Positions 1 through 7,838 of a stretch of DNA of 64,000 nucleotides are shown here, in pieces. Origin of the DNA: Streptomyces flaveolus (GTDB lineage: Bacteria; Actinomycetota; Actinomycetes; Streptomycetales; Streptomycetaceae); assembly GCF_000716535.1 (NCBI RefSeq), contig NZ_JNWV01000011.1:1-64000 (forward strand), in the 5' to 3' direction. Numbering within the stretch: position 1 is the stretch's first letter; every line of letters begins with the position of its first letter. The position numbers and the translations under genes are program-made. The notes under the pieces are model-generated. The model ran no database searches and was not told the DNA's origin. It worked only from the letters and a program-made list of their open reading frames with translations.

Positions 1-1
1 C

Positions 2-619
2 TCCACCCCGCGCCCGCTCGACGACGTCCCGCCGTTCGTCTGGCACGGCTCGATCCGCTCGCCGGAGATCGCCGAACAGGCCGCCTACTACGGCGACGGG
101 TTCTTCCACAACAACATCTTCTGGCCCAAGGAGCACACCAAGAAGCTGATCGACCTGTACCGGCAGCGGTACGCGCACTACGGTCACGGCACCCCCGAGC
201 AGGCCGTCGTCGGACTCGGCGGCCACGTCCACATGCGCCCGAACTCCCAGGACGCCATCAGGGAGTTCCGCCCGTTCTTCGACCACTCACCGGTGATGGG
301 AGGCGGGATCTCGATGGAGGAGTACATGGAGCAGACCCCGCTCACCGTCGGTACGCCCGAGCAGGTCGTCGAGAAGACGCTCACCTTCCGGGAGCACTTC
401 GGGGACTACCAGCGCCAGCTCTTCATGGTGGACGGCGGCGGAATCCCGCTGAAGACCGCTCTGGAGCAGATCGAGATGCTCGGCGCGGACGTCGTACCGG
501 TGCTGCGCGAGGAGTTCGCGAAGAACCGGCCGGCCGACGTGCCCGACGCGCCCACCCACGCGTCCCTGCGCGCGGCCCGCGACGCGGAACGCGCGCACAC
601 CACCGGCTCGGCGGCCTGA
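2..619 (+). CDS. LLM class flavin-dependent oxidoreductase, C-terminal part (5' end outside window)
   Basis: An open frame runs in from the left edge with no start in the window, so only about the last 205 residues are present. Luciferase-like monooxygenases use reduced flavin (FMNH2 or F420H2) to oxidise small organic substrates in the cytoplasm. Visible family features are the segment around residues 30-45 (HNNIFW followed by a charged helix), the glycine-rich GLGGHVHMR stretch and the typical TVGTPEQVVEKTL motif, followed by RQLFMVDGGGIP, which closes the barrel. The C-terminal 35 residues are a charged, low-complexity tail. A TPR gene follows 45 bp downstream on the same strand. Substrate and cofactor cannot be told. 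The family call is firm; function is open. Confidence 0.85.
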   Translation, partial: STPRPLDDVPPFVWHGSIRSPEIAEQAAYYGDGFFHNNIFWPKEHTKKLIDLYRQRYAHYGHGTPEQAVVGLGGHVHMRPNSQDAIREFRPFFDHSPVMGGGISMEEYMEQTPLTVGTPEQVVEKTLTFREHFGDYQRQLFMVDGGGIPLKTALEQIEMLGADVVPVLREEFAKNRPADVPDAPTHASLRAARDAERAHTTGSAA

Positions 620-664
620 GGCCCAGGCGCACGGCAGCCCCACGGCAGAGGAGAACGAGGAACG

Positions 665-1096
665 ATGACCGACAACTTCACCGGGTACACGGCGGGCGAC
701 GGAGTGGCGCCCGACCGGTGGGCGAGCGCCCTGCACCTGTTCGACAACGGCGCCGGCGCGCCGCACGAGGAGACCACCACGGAGCGCTGGGAGCGTGCGC
801 AGCTGCTCTTCGAGGCCAAGGACTACATCGGGGCCGCGCGGCTGCTCACCCTCGTCGTGGAGGAGGCTCCGGAACAGACCGGCCCCCGGCTGCTCCTGGC
901 CCGTGCCTACTACCACTCCGCTCAACTGCGGCGTGCCGAGGAACAGCTGCGCGCGATCATCGAGCGCGATCCGGTGGAGCACTACGCCCACCTGATGCTG
1001 GGCCGCACCCTGCAGCGTCAGGGGCGGCAGGACGAGGCCGAACCCCTGCTGCGCATGGCCGCCGCGTGGTCGGGCGAGTTCCCGGAGGACGACTGA
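665..1096 (+). CDS. tetratricopeptide repeat protein, 143 aa
   Basis: A small soluble protein with two to three TPR-like helical hairpins: residues about 40-70 (ERAQLLFEAKDYIGAARLL), 75-105 (LLLARAYYHSAQLRRAEEQL) and 108-135 (HLMLGRTLQRQGRQDEAEPLL). TPR units form protein-protein interaction surfaces; no enzymatic domain or signal peptide is present. ATG is preceded by a purine-rich GAGGAGAACGAGG tract, which supports the start. It lies 45 bp after the flavin oxidoreductase, so the two are probably cotranscribed, and a strong hairpin terminator follows at 1130-1169. The partner protein is unknown. Confidence 0.85.
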   Translation: MTDNFTGYTAGDGVAPDRWASALHLFDNGAGAPHEETTTERWERAQLLFEAKDYIGAARLLTLVVEEAPEQTGPRLLLARAYYHSAQLRRAEEQLRAIIERDPVEHYAHLMLGRTLQRQGRQDEAEPLLRMAAAWSGEFPEDD

Positions 1097-1129
1097 GCGA
1101 CGCGGCGGGGAGACCCGCCTCGTGGCTCC

Positions 1130-1169
1130 GCCGGGGGTGTCCAGGGCCCGGGCCCCGGACACCCCCGGC
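1130..1169. terminator. bidirectional hairpin terminator between convergent genes
   Basis: A perfect 13-bp inverted repeat (GCCGGGGGTGTCC and its complement) encloses a 14-base GC loop. It lies between the converging TPR gene (stop at 1096) and HAD hydrolase gene (stop at 1234). There is no U run, which is normal for streptomycete terminators. Confidence 0.8.
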
Positions 1170-1233
1170 GGCCTCGGGGGCGAACCTTGAGGGACGGATT
1201 CCGCAGCGGATCCTGAGAGGCGGACCTTGACGG

Positions 1234-2091
1234 TCAGGCCGTCAGAGGTGACCGGTGTGTGACCGCGTCGACGAACGCCTCCAGTACCTGCGCCACACCG
1301 TCCTCGTCGTTGGAGCGCGCGCGGTGACGTGCGGCCGCCAGGACGTCCGGGTGGGCGTTGGCCATGGCGTAGGAGTTCCCCACCGCGCCGAGCATGGGCA
1401 GGTCGTTCGGCATGTCACCGAAGGCGGCGATCTCCTGGGTGCCGATGCCGAGCCGGCCGCTCCAGGTGATCAGGGTGGTGGCCTTGGTGACGCCGGGAGC
1501 GCTGAACTCCACCAGCGACAGCCCGGTGGAGTGGGTGGTCTCGGCGTCCGGGCCGGCGGCGTGACGCGCCCGTTCGTGGAAGGCGTCGAGCGGGAGCTCC
1601 GGATGGTGGGCCAGGATTTTCAGGGCGGCTCTGCCGGAGCCGGGGGCGAGGATCTCCTCGGCCGTGCCGATCAGTTCGACGGCCTTGTCCCCGAACGACC
1701 AGGCCGGGTACGTCGGTTCGTGGCCGAAGGCGCCGTCGAACTCGACCGCGAACGAGACGCCCGGGATCGCGGCGCGTACGTGTTCCACGAGCCGGGTGGC
1801 CTCGGGCGCCGAGAGGGGGAAGGTGTGGGCGACGGTGCCGTCCGGTGAGTGGACCGCGGCACCGTTGGCCGCGATGACGGCATGGGGCCCGACGCGCTCC
1901 AGCAGGTCCGGCACGCTCCGTGGCGGGCGGCCCGTGACGAGCACGACACGTATCCCGGCCCCCTCGGCCGACGCCAGTGCCGCTCGTGTGCGCCGCGACA
2001 GCGTGCCGTCGCTTCGGAGGAGTGTGCCGTCCAGGTCTGTCGCCACCAGCTTCGGCGGTGTGACCAGCGACGGGGCGGGCGTGGGTGTCAT
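1234..2091 (-). CDS. HAD-superfamily hydrolase, Cof type
   Basis: A 285-residue cytoplasmic phosphatase of the Cof/YidA group. Motif I is DLDGTLL (residues about 19-25) with the nucleophilic and acid-base aspartates; motif II is VTGRPPRS; the motif III lysine is in ALKILAHHP; motif IV is AFGDMPNDLPML near residue 230. The C2B cap between motifs II and III fits the group. Such enzymes dephosphorylate sugar phosphates, nucleotides or flavin precursors, and the sequence does not say which. The ATG lies close upstream of the divergent MarR gene, so the two genes share a roughly 60-bp promoter region. Confidence 0.9.
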   Translation of the reverse strand: MTPTPAPSLVTPPKLVATDLDGTLLRSDGTLSRRTRAALASAEGAGIRVVLVTGRPPRSVPDLLERVGPHAVIAANGAAVHSPDGTVAHTFPLSAPEATRLVEHVRAAIPGVSFAVEFDGAFGHEPTYPAWSFGDKAVELIGTAEEILAPGSGRAALKILAHHPELPLDAFHERARHAAGPDAETTHSTGLSLVEFSAPGVTKATTLITWSGRLGIGTQEIAAFGDMPNDLPMLGAVGNSYAMANAHPDVLAAARHRARSNDEDGVAQVLEAFVDAVTHRSPLTA

Positions 2092-2120
2092 GGGTGCCGG
2101 TACCTTCCTGCAATCTTCGA

Positions 2121-2130
2121 TGAAGTATCA
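2121..2130. promoter_or_regulatory. possible MarR operator half-match in the HAD/marR intergenic region
   Basis: TGA-AGTA-TCA followed by A matches the core of the TTGA-N4-TCAA sites found upstream of the neighbouring NmrA gene. It lies 22 bp before the marR ATG, so it could mediate autoregulation. It is only a partial match. Confidence 0.4.
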
Positions 2131-2151
2131 ACCAGGCTTACACTTTCCCCC

Positions 2152-2619
2152 ATGGACGAGACGGTGCGTTGGCTGACACCGCAGGAGCAGCACGCGTGGC
2201 GGAGCTTCATCCGCCTGCACGACAAACTCCGGGGCCGGTTGTCGCGCTCGTTGCAGGCGGAGTCGAGCGTGTCCGCCACGGACTTCGCGGTGCTGGTCGA
2301 GCTGACGGACGTACCGGACGGGCGGCGCAGGTTCCAGGAGCTCGCCCGGGCCCTGGAGTGGGAGAAGAGCCGGATGTCCCACCACATCGCCCGCATGGTG
2401 AAGCGCGGACTGGTGGTCCGGGAGGAGTGTCCCGAGGACGGCCGAGGCGCCTTCGTGGTGATCACGGACGAGGGCCGCGCGATGATCGAGGCCGCCGCCC
2501 CGCGCCACGTGGAGGCGGTGCGCGAACTGTTCCTCGACCATGTCACCCCGGCTGAGCTGCGCACGCTGGCCCAGGTCTCCGAGCGTGTCGTGGAGAAGCT
2601 GGACGAGAACCCGTCCTGA
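2152..2619 (+). CDS. MarR family transcriptional regulator
   Basis: A 155-residue winged-helix regulator. The recognition region is visible as DFAVLVELTDVPDGRRRFQELARALEWEKSRMSHHIARMVKRGLV (described by its ends: residues about 44-85), followed by the wing EDGRGAFVVITDEGR with the conserved D-x-R/G-x-x-x-x-x-T pattern. MarR proteins bind palindromes as dimers and release on binding phenolic or oxidative ligands. The ATG at 2152 was preferred to upstream codons because the earlier frame overlaps the divergent HAD gene and lacks family similarity. The adjacent NmrA gene carries two matching palindromes and is the likely target. Confidence 0.92.
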   Translation: MDETVRWLTPQEQHAWRSFIRLHDKLRGRLSRSLQAESSVSATDFAVLVELTDVPDGRRRFQELARALEWEKSRMSHHIARMVKRGLVVREECPEDGRGAFVVITDEGRAMIEAAAPRHVEAVRELFLDHVTPAELRTLAQVSERVVEKLDENPS

Positions 2620-2692
2620 GGACGCCTCGGTCCCTCAGGGCGCTCTCCTGAGCCCCATCGGATGAACATGGCCGAATAGTGCGCCAATCAAG

Positions 2693-2736
2693 TTGACATA
2701 TCAACCGAGGCGCACTCAGCATGATTGACGCGTCAA
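2693..2736. promoter_or_regulatory. tandem MarR-type operators upstream of the NmrA gene
   Basis: Two 12-bp palindromes, TTGACATATCAA (2693-2704, one mismatch pair) and TTGACGCGTCAA (2725-2736, perfect), share the form TTGA-N4-TCAA. Their starts are 32 bp apart, about three helical turns, so both would lie on the same face of the DNA. They sit between the marR stop and the NmrA start at 2784. Assignment to the adjacent MarR protein is inference from position and symmetry. Confidence 0.75.
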
Positions 2737-2783
2737 GCAAGGCGCGTCACCTCCATGCTTCGTCCTCACACAAGGCGGCTGTC

Positions 2784-3734
2784 ATGAGTGAAAAGAAGAT
2801 CATCGCTGTCACCGGCGCCACGGGCTCGCAGGGCGGCAGCGTCGCGCGGTCGATCCTCGCCGACCGCGACTCCGCGTTCGCCGTACGGGCGATCACCCGC
2901 AACCCCGCCTCGCCCGCCGCCAGGGAACTGGCCGCGCTCGGCGCCGAGCTGGTGCGAGCCGACTTCCACGACGAGCCGACCGTGCACAAGGCCTTCGAAG
3001 GCGCCCACGGCGCCTTCCTCGTCACCGACTTCTGGGCGCACGGCTCGGCGGCGAAGGAGACGGAGGAGATCGGTGTCCTCGTCCGGGCGGCCGAGGCGGC
3101 GGGCCTGCGGCACGTGATCTGGTCGACCCTGGAGGACACCCGCGAGCTGCTGCCCCTGGACGACCAACGGATGCCGGTCCTCCAGGAGAAGTACAACGTC
3201 CCGCACTTCGACGCCAAGGGCGCGGGCAACAAGCTGTTCACCGAGGCCGGCGTCCCGACGACCTTTCTGAACACCACCTTCTTCTTCCAGGGCTTCCTGG
3301 ACGCCTTCCTCCCCAAGCGCGCCGAGGACGGCGTGCTGACGGTGACCATGCCCTTCGAGGACGGCAAGCTCCTGTCCGGCGTGGACGTGGCGGACATCGG
3401 CCGGACGGCCCACGCGCTCCTCAAGGGCGGCGAGCGGTTCGTCGGGCGGACCGTCGGCCTGGCCGGCGACCACCTGACCGGCGCGCAGTACGCGGAGAAG
3501 CTCGGCGCCGCGATCGGCGAGCCGGTCCGCTTCCGGTCCGTCCCCTACGACGTCTTCCGCTCCCTCGACATCCCGGCCGCCGAGGAGATCGCCAACATGT
3601 TCCAGTACTACGGCGACTTCGACCGCGAGTTCACCGGCGCCCGCGACCTGGACCGGCTCCGCGAGATCAACCCGGAGCTCAGGAGCTTCGACGCGTGGCT
3701 GGCCGAGAACGCCTCGAAGATCCAGGTGGCCTGA
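2784..3734 (+). CDS. NmrA-like NAD(P)-binding protein
   Basis: A 316-residue atypical short-chain dehydrogenase-fold protein. The N-terminal Rossmann motif is VTGATGSQGG (residues about 9-18), followed by RAITRNPASPAARELAALGAELVRADFHD, the normal NmrA second strand and first acidic turn. A later GNKLFTEAGVPTTFLNTTFFFQGF segment matches the NmrA substrate-side region. These proteins act as NADP-sensing or quinone/isoflavone reductase-like enzymes. The start at MSEKK was chosen over an upstream in-frame ATG at 2721 because that codon overlaps an operator and AAGGCGG lies before the chosen ATG. It is probably repressed by the upstream MarR protein. Confidence 0.88.
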   Translation: MSEKKIIAVTGATGSQGGSVARSILADRDSAFAVRAITRNPASPAARELAALGAELVRADFHDEPTVHKAFEGAHGAFLVTDFWAHGSAAKETEEIGVLVRAAEAAGLRHVIWSTLEDTRELLPLDDQRMPVLQEKYNVPHFDAKGAGNKLFTEAGVPTTFLNTTFFFQGFLDAFLPKRAEDGVLTVTMPFEDGKLLSGVDVADIGRTAHALLKGGERFVGRTVGLAGDHLTGAQYAEKLGAAIGEPVRFRSVPYDVFRSLDIPAAEEIANMFQYYGDFDREFTGARDLDRLREINPELRSFDAWLAENASKIQVA

Positions 3735-3746
3735 ACGGGCGCGGAC

Positions 3747-3788
3747 GTGCCGTGGGCATGCCTTGCGGAAAGGCTCGCCCCACGGCAC
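3747..3788. terminator. hairpin terminator between NmrA and PhoX genes
   Basis: Outer arms GTGCCGTGGG and CCCACGGCAC are perfectly complementary and enclose a second small stem (GCCTT/AAGGC). It lies 13 bp after the NmrA stop and before the convergent PhoX stop, so it probably serves both. Confidence 0.8.
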
Positions 3789-3817
3789 CCCGGCGTCCGG
3801 CGTCGACGAGCGGGCAG

Positions 3818-5206
3818 TCAGCCGCGCCAAGGACCGGTGACCGCGAACGTGGTACCGGGCGTGTAGCAGTTGACGTACATCGTCTCGCCGTCGGCGGAGA
3901 AGGTGACCCCCGCGAACTCGCCCCACTCCGGCTCCTGCGCCGTACCGCCCGGCGCGGTGGCAGGTGTGATGGCCTGGCGGCCCCGGGCCATCGGGTACAC
4001 CTCGCCCTTGCGGGTCACGCCGAAGACGTGCTGGGCGCCGTTGCCGTCCTCGCACACCATCAGGCCGCCGCCGGGGGCGAGACAGATGTTGTCCGGGGAC
4101 TCGCCAGGCAGTTGCACATCGGTGTCCGGACCGAACACGACGACCAGGGTCAGCCGGCGGCGCGCCGGGTCGTAGCGCCAGATCTGGCCGTAGTGGTCGG
4201 CCGCTGAGCCGTCGGCGCTGCGGGCGAAGGACGACACGAAGTACACGCAGCTGCCGCCCCAGTAGCAGCCCTCCAGCTTCTGCGCGTGGGTGATGCCGCC
4301 GGGGCCGTAGTCCTGCAGCCGGGTGGGAGTGGAGGCGGCGAGCGGGTCGGGTACGTCCACCCACTCGATGCCGTCGAAGCGCGTCCCCGGCTCCTGGACC
4401 GGGGACAGGTCCGGTACGCCGGGCACCCGCATCGCCTGGAGCCGGCCGCCCGCGCGCAGCGAACCGACGCCGCCGAGCGGCTGGTCGGGCAGGAAGCGGT
4501 AGAAGAGACCGAACGGCTTCTGGAAGGCGTCCTCGGTCTCGTAGACGATGCCGGACCGCGGGTCGATCGCGATCGCCTCGTGCTGGAAGCGGCCCATCGC
4601 GGTCAGCGGGACCGCGCCGGTGCGGTGCGGGTCGGTGGGGTGGACCTCGAAGATGAAGCCGTGGTCCTTGGTGTAGCCGTTGGTGCCCGCCTTGTCCTCG
4701 GTCTCCTCACAGGTCAGCCAGGTGCCCCAAGGGGTGCGGCCGCCCGCGCAGTTGACGGCCGTACCGGCGATGGCGACCCGCTCGGACAGCACCCGCTGGT
4801 GCGCGTCGAGCGTGAGCGCCGTGCAGCCGCCCTTGCCGGCCGGGTCGTAGGTGAGGCCGGTGACGGTCGGGACCGGGATCGGCGCGGTGACGCGGTTCTC
4901 GTGGTTGCGGACGAGGTGGGTACGGCCCCCTCGGCCGGCGAAGGCGGCCATGCCGTCGTGGTTCGAGGGGACCTTGCCCTCTCCGGAGCGGAGCTGGTCG
5001 CCCTCGCGGGAGAGCACGGTGTAGCGGAAACCTTTCGGCAGGTCGAGCAGGCCGTTCGGATCGGAGACGAGCGGGCCGTAGCCGGTGTGGCCCAGGTTCT
5101 GCGCGGCGGCGGTGCCCGCGAAGAGCTCGGACAGGGCCCCGGTGAAGGCGATGCCCGCTCCCAGGGCGCTCGCTCGGGCCAGGACCTGACGGCGTGTTGC
5201 AGACAT
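3818..5206 (-). CDS. PhoX-like secreted protein (DUF839), twin-arginine signal
   Basis: A 462-residue protein with a Tat signal (TRRQVLARASALGAGIAF, cleavage near AAA-QN about residue 36). The mature part is a PhoX/DUF839 beta-propeller: landmarks are SNHDGMAAF, TPWGTWLTCEE, GRFQHEAIAIDP with a following YETED, EGCYWGG, PDNICLAPGGGLMVCED and EFAGVTFSADGETMYVN. PhoX enzymes are Ca/Fe-dependent extracellular alkaline phosphatases, and the acidic and Glu positions normally binding metal appear present. The length is shorter than many PhoX proteins (about 650 residues), so a phosphatase role is likely but not certain. It is divergent from the XRE/NB-ARC regulator. Confidence 0.88.
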   Translation of the reverse strand: MSATRRQVLARASALGAGIAFTGALSELFAGTAAAQNLGHTGYGPLVSDPNGLLDLPKGFRYTVLSREGDQLRSGEGKVPSNHDGMAAFAGRGGRTHLVRNHENRVTAPIPVPTVTGLTYDPAGKGGCTALTLDAHQRVLSERVAIAGTAVNCAGGRTPWGTWLTCEETEDKAGTNGYTKDHGFIFEVHPTDPHRTGAVPLTAMGRFQHEAIAIDPRSGIVYETEDAFQKPFGLFYRFLPDQPLGGVGSLRAGGRLQAMRVPGVPDLSPVQEPGTRFDGIEWVDVPDPLAASTPTRLQDYGPGGITHAQKLEGCYWGGSCVYFVSSFARSADGSAADHYGQIWRYDPARRRLTLVVVFGPDTDVQLPGESPDNICLAPGGGLMVCEDGNGAQHVFGVTRKGEVYPMARGRQAITPATAPGGTAQEPEWGEFAGVTFSADGETMYVNCYTPGTTFAVTGPWRG

Positions 5207-5298
5207 GCGGCAGCAACCTTCCTGTTGGCGGACAGGAACTGTGATCCCGCTGTGTCTATCACCTGCCGCGGGTCGCGGGAACCACGCGTGTCCCAGGT

Positions 5299-5313
5299 GT
5301 CACGTGTCGTGAC
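5299..5313. promoter_or_regulatory. inverted repeat in PhoX/regulator intergenic region
   Basis: GTCACG-TGT-CGTGAC is a perfect 6-bp inverted repeat, about 93 bp upstream of the PhoX start and 210 bp upstream of the divergent regulator. I looked for tandem GTTCACC PHO boxes and did not find convincing ones. It may be an operator; the binding protein is unknown. Confidence 0.4.
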
Positions 5314-5466
5314 GAACGCCGGGCATCCGACCGGTGACGGCGAGCGGGCCGCGGCGAGACCGGTCGGCCCGCTGGGCCGCCTCGGGACGGCGTGGGGCGA
5401 TGGCGCGCGGACGGCCGAGGACCCCGGCACGCTCGTCGGCGCGGTGTCCGCATCCTGATCAGGACG

Positions 5467-5494
5467 TTGGCCGGCGAGCCCTCGGTATTACAAT
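5467..5494 (+). promoter_or_regulatory. candidate sigma-70 promoter of the XRE/NB-ARC gene
   Basis: TTGGCC, a 16-base spacer and TACAAT form a recognisable -35/-10 pair ending 30 bp before the ATG at 5525. The -10 lies in the only A/T-rich patch of the intergenic region (TATTACAATATTCAAG). Confidence 0.6.
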
Positions 5495-5524
5495 ATTCAA
5501 GCGTAGTCGGGGGAAAGGGCGGAT

Positions 5525-7816
5525 ATGTCCGCACAAAAGGCCGCGTTCGGGCCGTTGCTGCGCTCGATGCGACGGGCGAAGTCGTTGACCATCGAGGCCC
5601 TGGCGGAGGCCTCCGGGGTCAGCGAGCGGGGCATCGGCGACCTGGAGCGCGGCCGGCGGGCCGCCCCCCAACGTCGGACGGTGGCCGCGCTCGCCGACGG
5701 CCTGGGCCTGGACGACACCGACCGGGAGCGGCTGCTCGCCGCCGCCCGCGCCGGACGCACCCCCGGATACAGTCCCGTCGGCGTCCGCTCCTTCCCGCGC
5801 GGCATCGACGACTTCGTCGGCCGCGCGGACGAGCTGGCCGTCCTGGAAGAACTGGTCCGAGCGCCCCGGAAGGACCGTGCGCCCGGGGCGGGCGGCGGTG
5901 TCCCGGACCACCAGCCCGTCGTGGTCGCCATCCACGGACCGCCCGGCACCGGAAAGTCCACCCTCGCGCTGCGCGCCGCCCGCCGGCTCGCGGACCGCTT
6001 CCCCGACGGCCAGCTCATGATCGACCTCAGGGGGACCGACGACAGCCCACCCGCCCCCTCCGAGCTGATGGTCCGGGTGCTGAAGGCCTTCGGCGTGCCC
6101 GACCGCGACCTGGCCAAGGCGGGACCGCAGGCCCACCCCGCCCTCTACCGGCAGGTCCTCGCCGACCGCAGCTGTCTGCTGGTGCTGGACGACGCTCGTG
6201 ACGAGGCGCAGGTACGTCCGCTGCTGCCGGGCGCGGGCGGGACGCTCGTCCTGGTGACCAGCCGCCGCATGCTCACCGGCCTGGACGACGTGCACCGGCT
6301 GCCCCTCGGCCGGCTCGAACCGGCCGAGTCGGCCGCCTTCCTGGCCTCCCTCGTCGGCGAGGCGCGCGCGTCGGCCGAACCCGAGGCCCTGGAGGAGGTC
6401 GCCCGGCTCTGCGAGCACCTGCCGCTGGCCCTGCGGATCGCGGGCAACTGGCTGGCGACCCGCACGGGGTGGACCGTGCGCCGGCTCGCGGACCGGCTGG
6501 CCAGCGAGGAACGGCGGCTGGACGCGCTCTCCGCCGGGGACGTATGCGTCACGACCGCCTTCGACCTGTCCTACCGGCAGCTCACGCCCGCGGCCGCCCG
6601 CCTGTTCCGGCGCCTGTCCCTGGCCCCCGGCCCGGACGTCGGCGCCGCCTGCGCCGCCCGGCTCACCGGCCAGGACGTCCACGACACCGAGGACACCCTG
6701 GAGGAACTGGTCGAGGCCGGCCTGCTCGGCAGCGCCGAGGACCGCTACCGGCTCCACGACCTGCTGTGCCTGTACGGCCGCTGCCGCCTCACCGCCGAGG
6801 ACAGCGAGGCCGACGTCGAACGGGCCCGCCGGTCGATGTTCCGCTGGCTGCTGGAGACGGCCGTCGTGGCCGGCCGGTGGTACGAACCCGGCCACGGAGC
6901 CCCGCCCGCCTCCTGGCGCGGCACGGTGGACCTCTCCAGCGCCGACAAGGCCCGCGACTGGCTGCAGGCCGAGGCCGCCAACTGGCTGGCGGCCCTGCAC
7001 GCCGCCGCGGCGGACGGCGACCACGCCACCGTCGTCGAGGTGGCCGAGTCCCTGCACTGGTTCTCCGACCAGTGGATGTTCTGGGGGTACTGGCCGGAGG
7101 TCTTCGGCACCGCCGTCCGCTCCGCCGAGGCGCTCGGCGACCCCCTGCTCGAAGCGACCCTGCTCAACTACTACGCCTGGGCGGTGATGATCTGCGAGGG
7201 CCGGCCCCGGGACAGCCTCCCGTACGCCGCCCGCGCGCTGGACGCGGCCCGGCGGGCCGGCGACGCCGAGCAGCAGGCGTGGGCGCACGGGTACGCCGCC
7301 TGGGCCCACCACCAGCTGCACGAAGAGGGCCCGGCCGCCGAGCACAGCACCCGCGCCGTCGCGCTGTTCGAGGCCGCCGGCGACCTGCACGGCATGCTCC
7401 AGGCCCTGATCTCCCGCGCCCTGGTGCTGAGGGCCACCGGGAACCACCAGGAGGCGATCGACGTCTACCGGCGGGTGCTGACCCGGCTGGACGAGGCCGG
7501 GGACCGCGTCGAACCACACATCGCCGCCTTCACACGGGCCAACGCACTAGCGGGCCTCGGGGGTTCCTACGGCCGCATGGGGCGCTGGGAGGAAGCGGTG
7601 AAGTACCTGCGGACCTCGGTCGAGCTGTCCCGGACGGACGGCAACATCGCCCTGGAGAGCCGCTATCTCCTCTCGCTCGGTGACGTACTCCTCCAAGCCG
7701 GCCGGCCCGCCGAGGCCCGTGAGGCGTTCACGCGGTGCGTCGCCCTGGGCAGCGACGCGGACCCGCAACGGGTCGCCGAGGCCCGCTCCCGGCTCGCCCG
7801 CCTGGACACCGACTGA
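5525..7816 (+). CDS. XRE-type HTH / NB-ARC ATPase / TPR regulator, 763 aa
   Basis: A STAND-class regulator. Residues 8-65 form an XRE helix-turn-helix (LTIEALAEASGVSERGIGDLERGRR). A Walker A motif GPPGTGKST is at 138-146, Walker B LLVLDDA near 222, and a GLPL-equivalent HLPLALRIAG near 300, giving a complete NB-ARC switch. A winged-helix segment follows (RLHDLLCLYGR), and the last about 250 residues are TPR-like hairpins (ADGDHATVVEVAESL, NHQEAIDVYRRVLTRL, GRWEEAVKYL). STAND proteins stay closed until a ligand binds the repeat domain, then exchange ADP for ATP and oligomerise. It resembles the AfsR group but has an XRE rather than an SARP-type DNA-binding domain. The target is unknown; the divergent PhoX gene is the nearest candidate. 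Confidence 0.92.
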   Translation: MSAQKAAFGPLLRSMRRAKSLTIEALAEASGVSERGIGDLERGRRAAPQRRTVAALADGLGLDDTDRERLLAAARAGRTPGYSPVGVRSFPRGIDDFVGRADELAVLEELVRAPRKDRAPGAGGGVPDHQPVVVAIHGPPGTGKSTLALRAARRLADRFPDGQLMIDLRGTDDSPPAPSELMVRVLKAFGVPDRDLAKAGPQAHPALYRQVLADRSCLLVLDDARDEAQVRPLLPGAGGTLVLVTSRRMLTGLDDVHRLPLGRLEPAESAAFLASLVGEARASAEPEALEEVARLCEHLPLALRIAGNWLATRTGWTVRRLADRLASEERRLDALSAGDVCVTTAFDLSYRQLTPAAARLFRRLSLAPGPDVGAACAARLTGQDVHDTEDTLEELVEAGLLGSAEDRYRLHDLLCLYGRCRLTAEDSEADVERARRSMFRWLLETAVVAGRWYEPGHGAPPASWRGTVDLSSADKARDWLQAEAANWLAALHAAAADGDHATVVEVAESLHWFSDQWMFWGYWPEVFGTAVRSAEALGDPLLEATLLNYYAWAVMICEGRPRDSLPYAARALDAARRAGDAEQQAWAHGYAAWAHHQLHEEGPAAEHSTRAVALFEAAGDLHGMLQALISRALVLRATGNHQEAIDVYRRVLTRLDEAGDRVEPHIAAFTRANALAGLGGSYGRMGRWEEAVKYLRTSVELSRTDGNIALESRYLLSLGDVLLQAGRPAEAREAFTRCVALGSDADPQRVAEARSRLARLDTD

Positions 7817-7838
7817 ACACCGGTGCCCGGCGGGGCCG

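Noticed and set aside
287..1162. Long minus-strand open frame opposite the oxidoreductase and TPR genes
   Set aside because: It is Arg/Gly-rich, lacks family motifs and mirrors the codon structure of the opposite strand, as do most other long antisense frames in the window.
5207..5330. PHO box in front of the PhoX gene
   Set aside because: Tandem GTTCACC repeats were sought on both strands and not found; only a different palindrome (5299-5313) is present.
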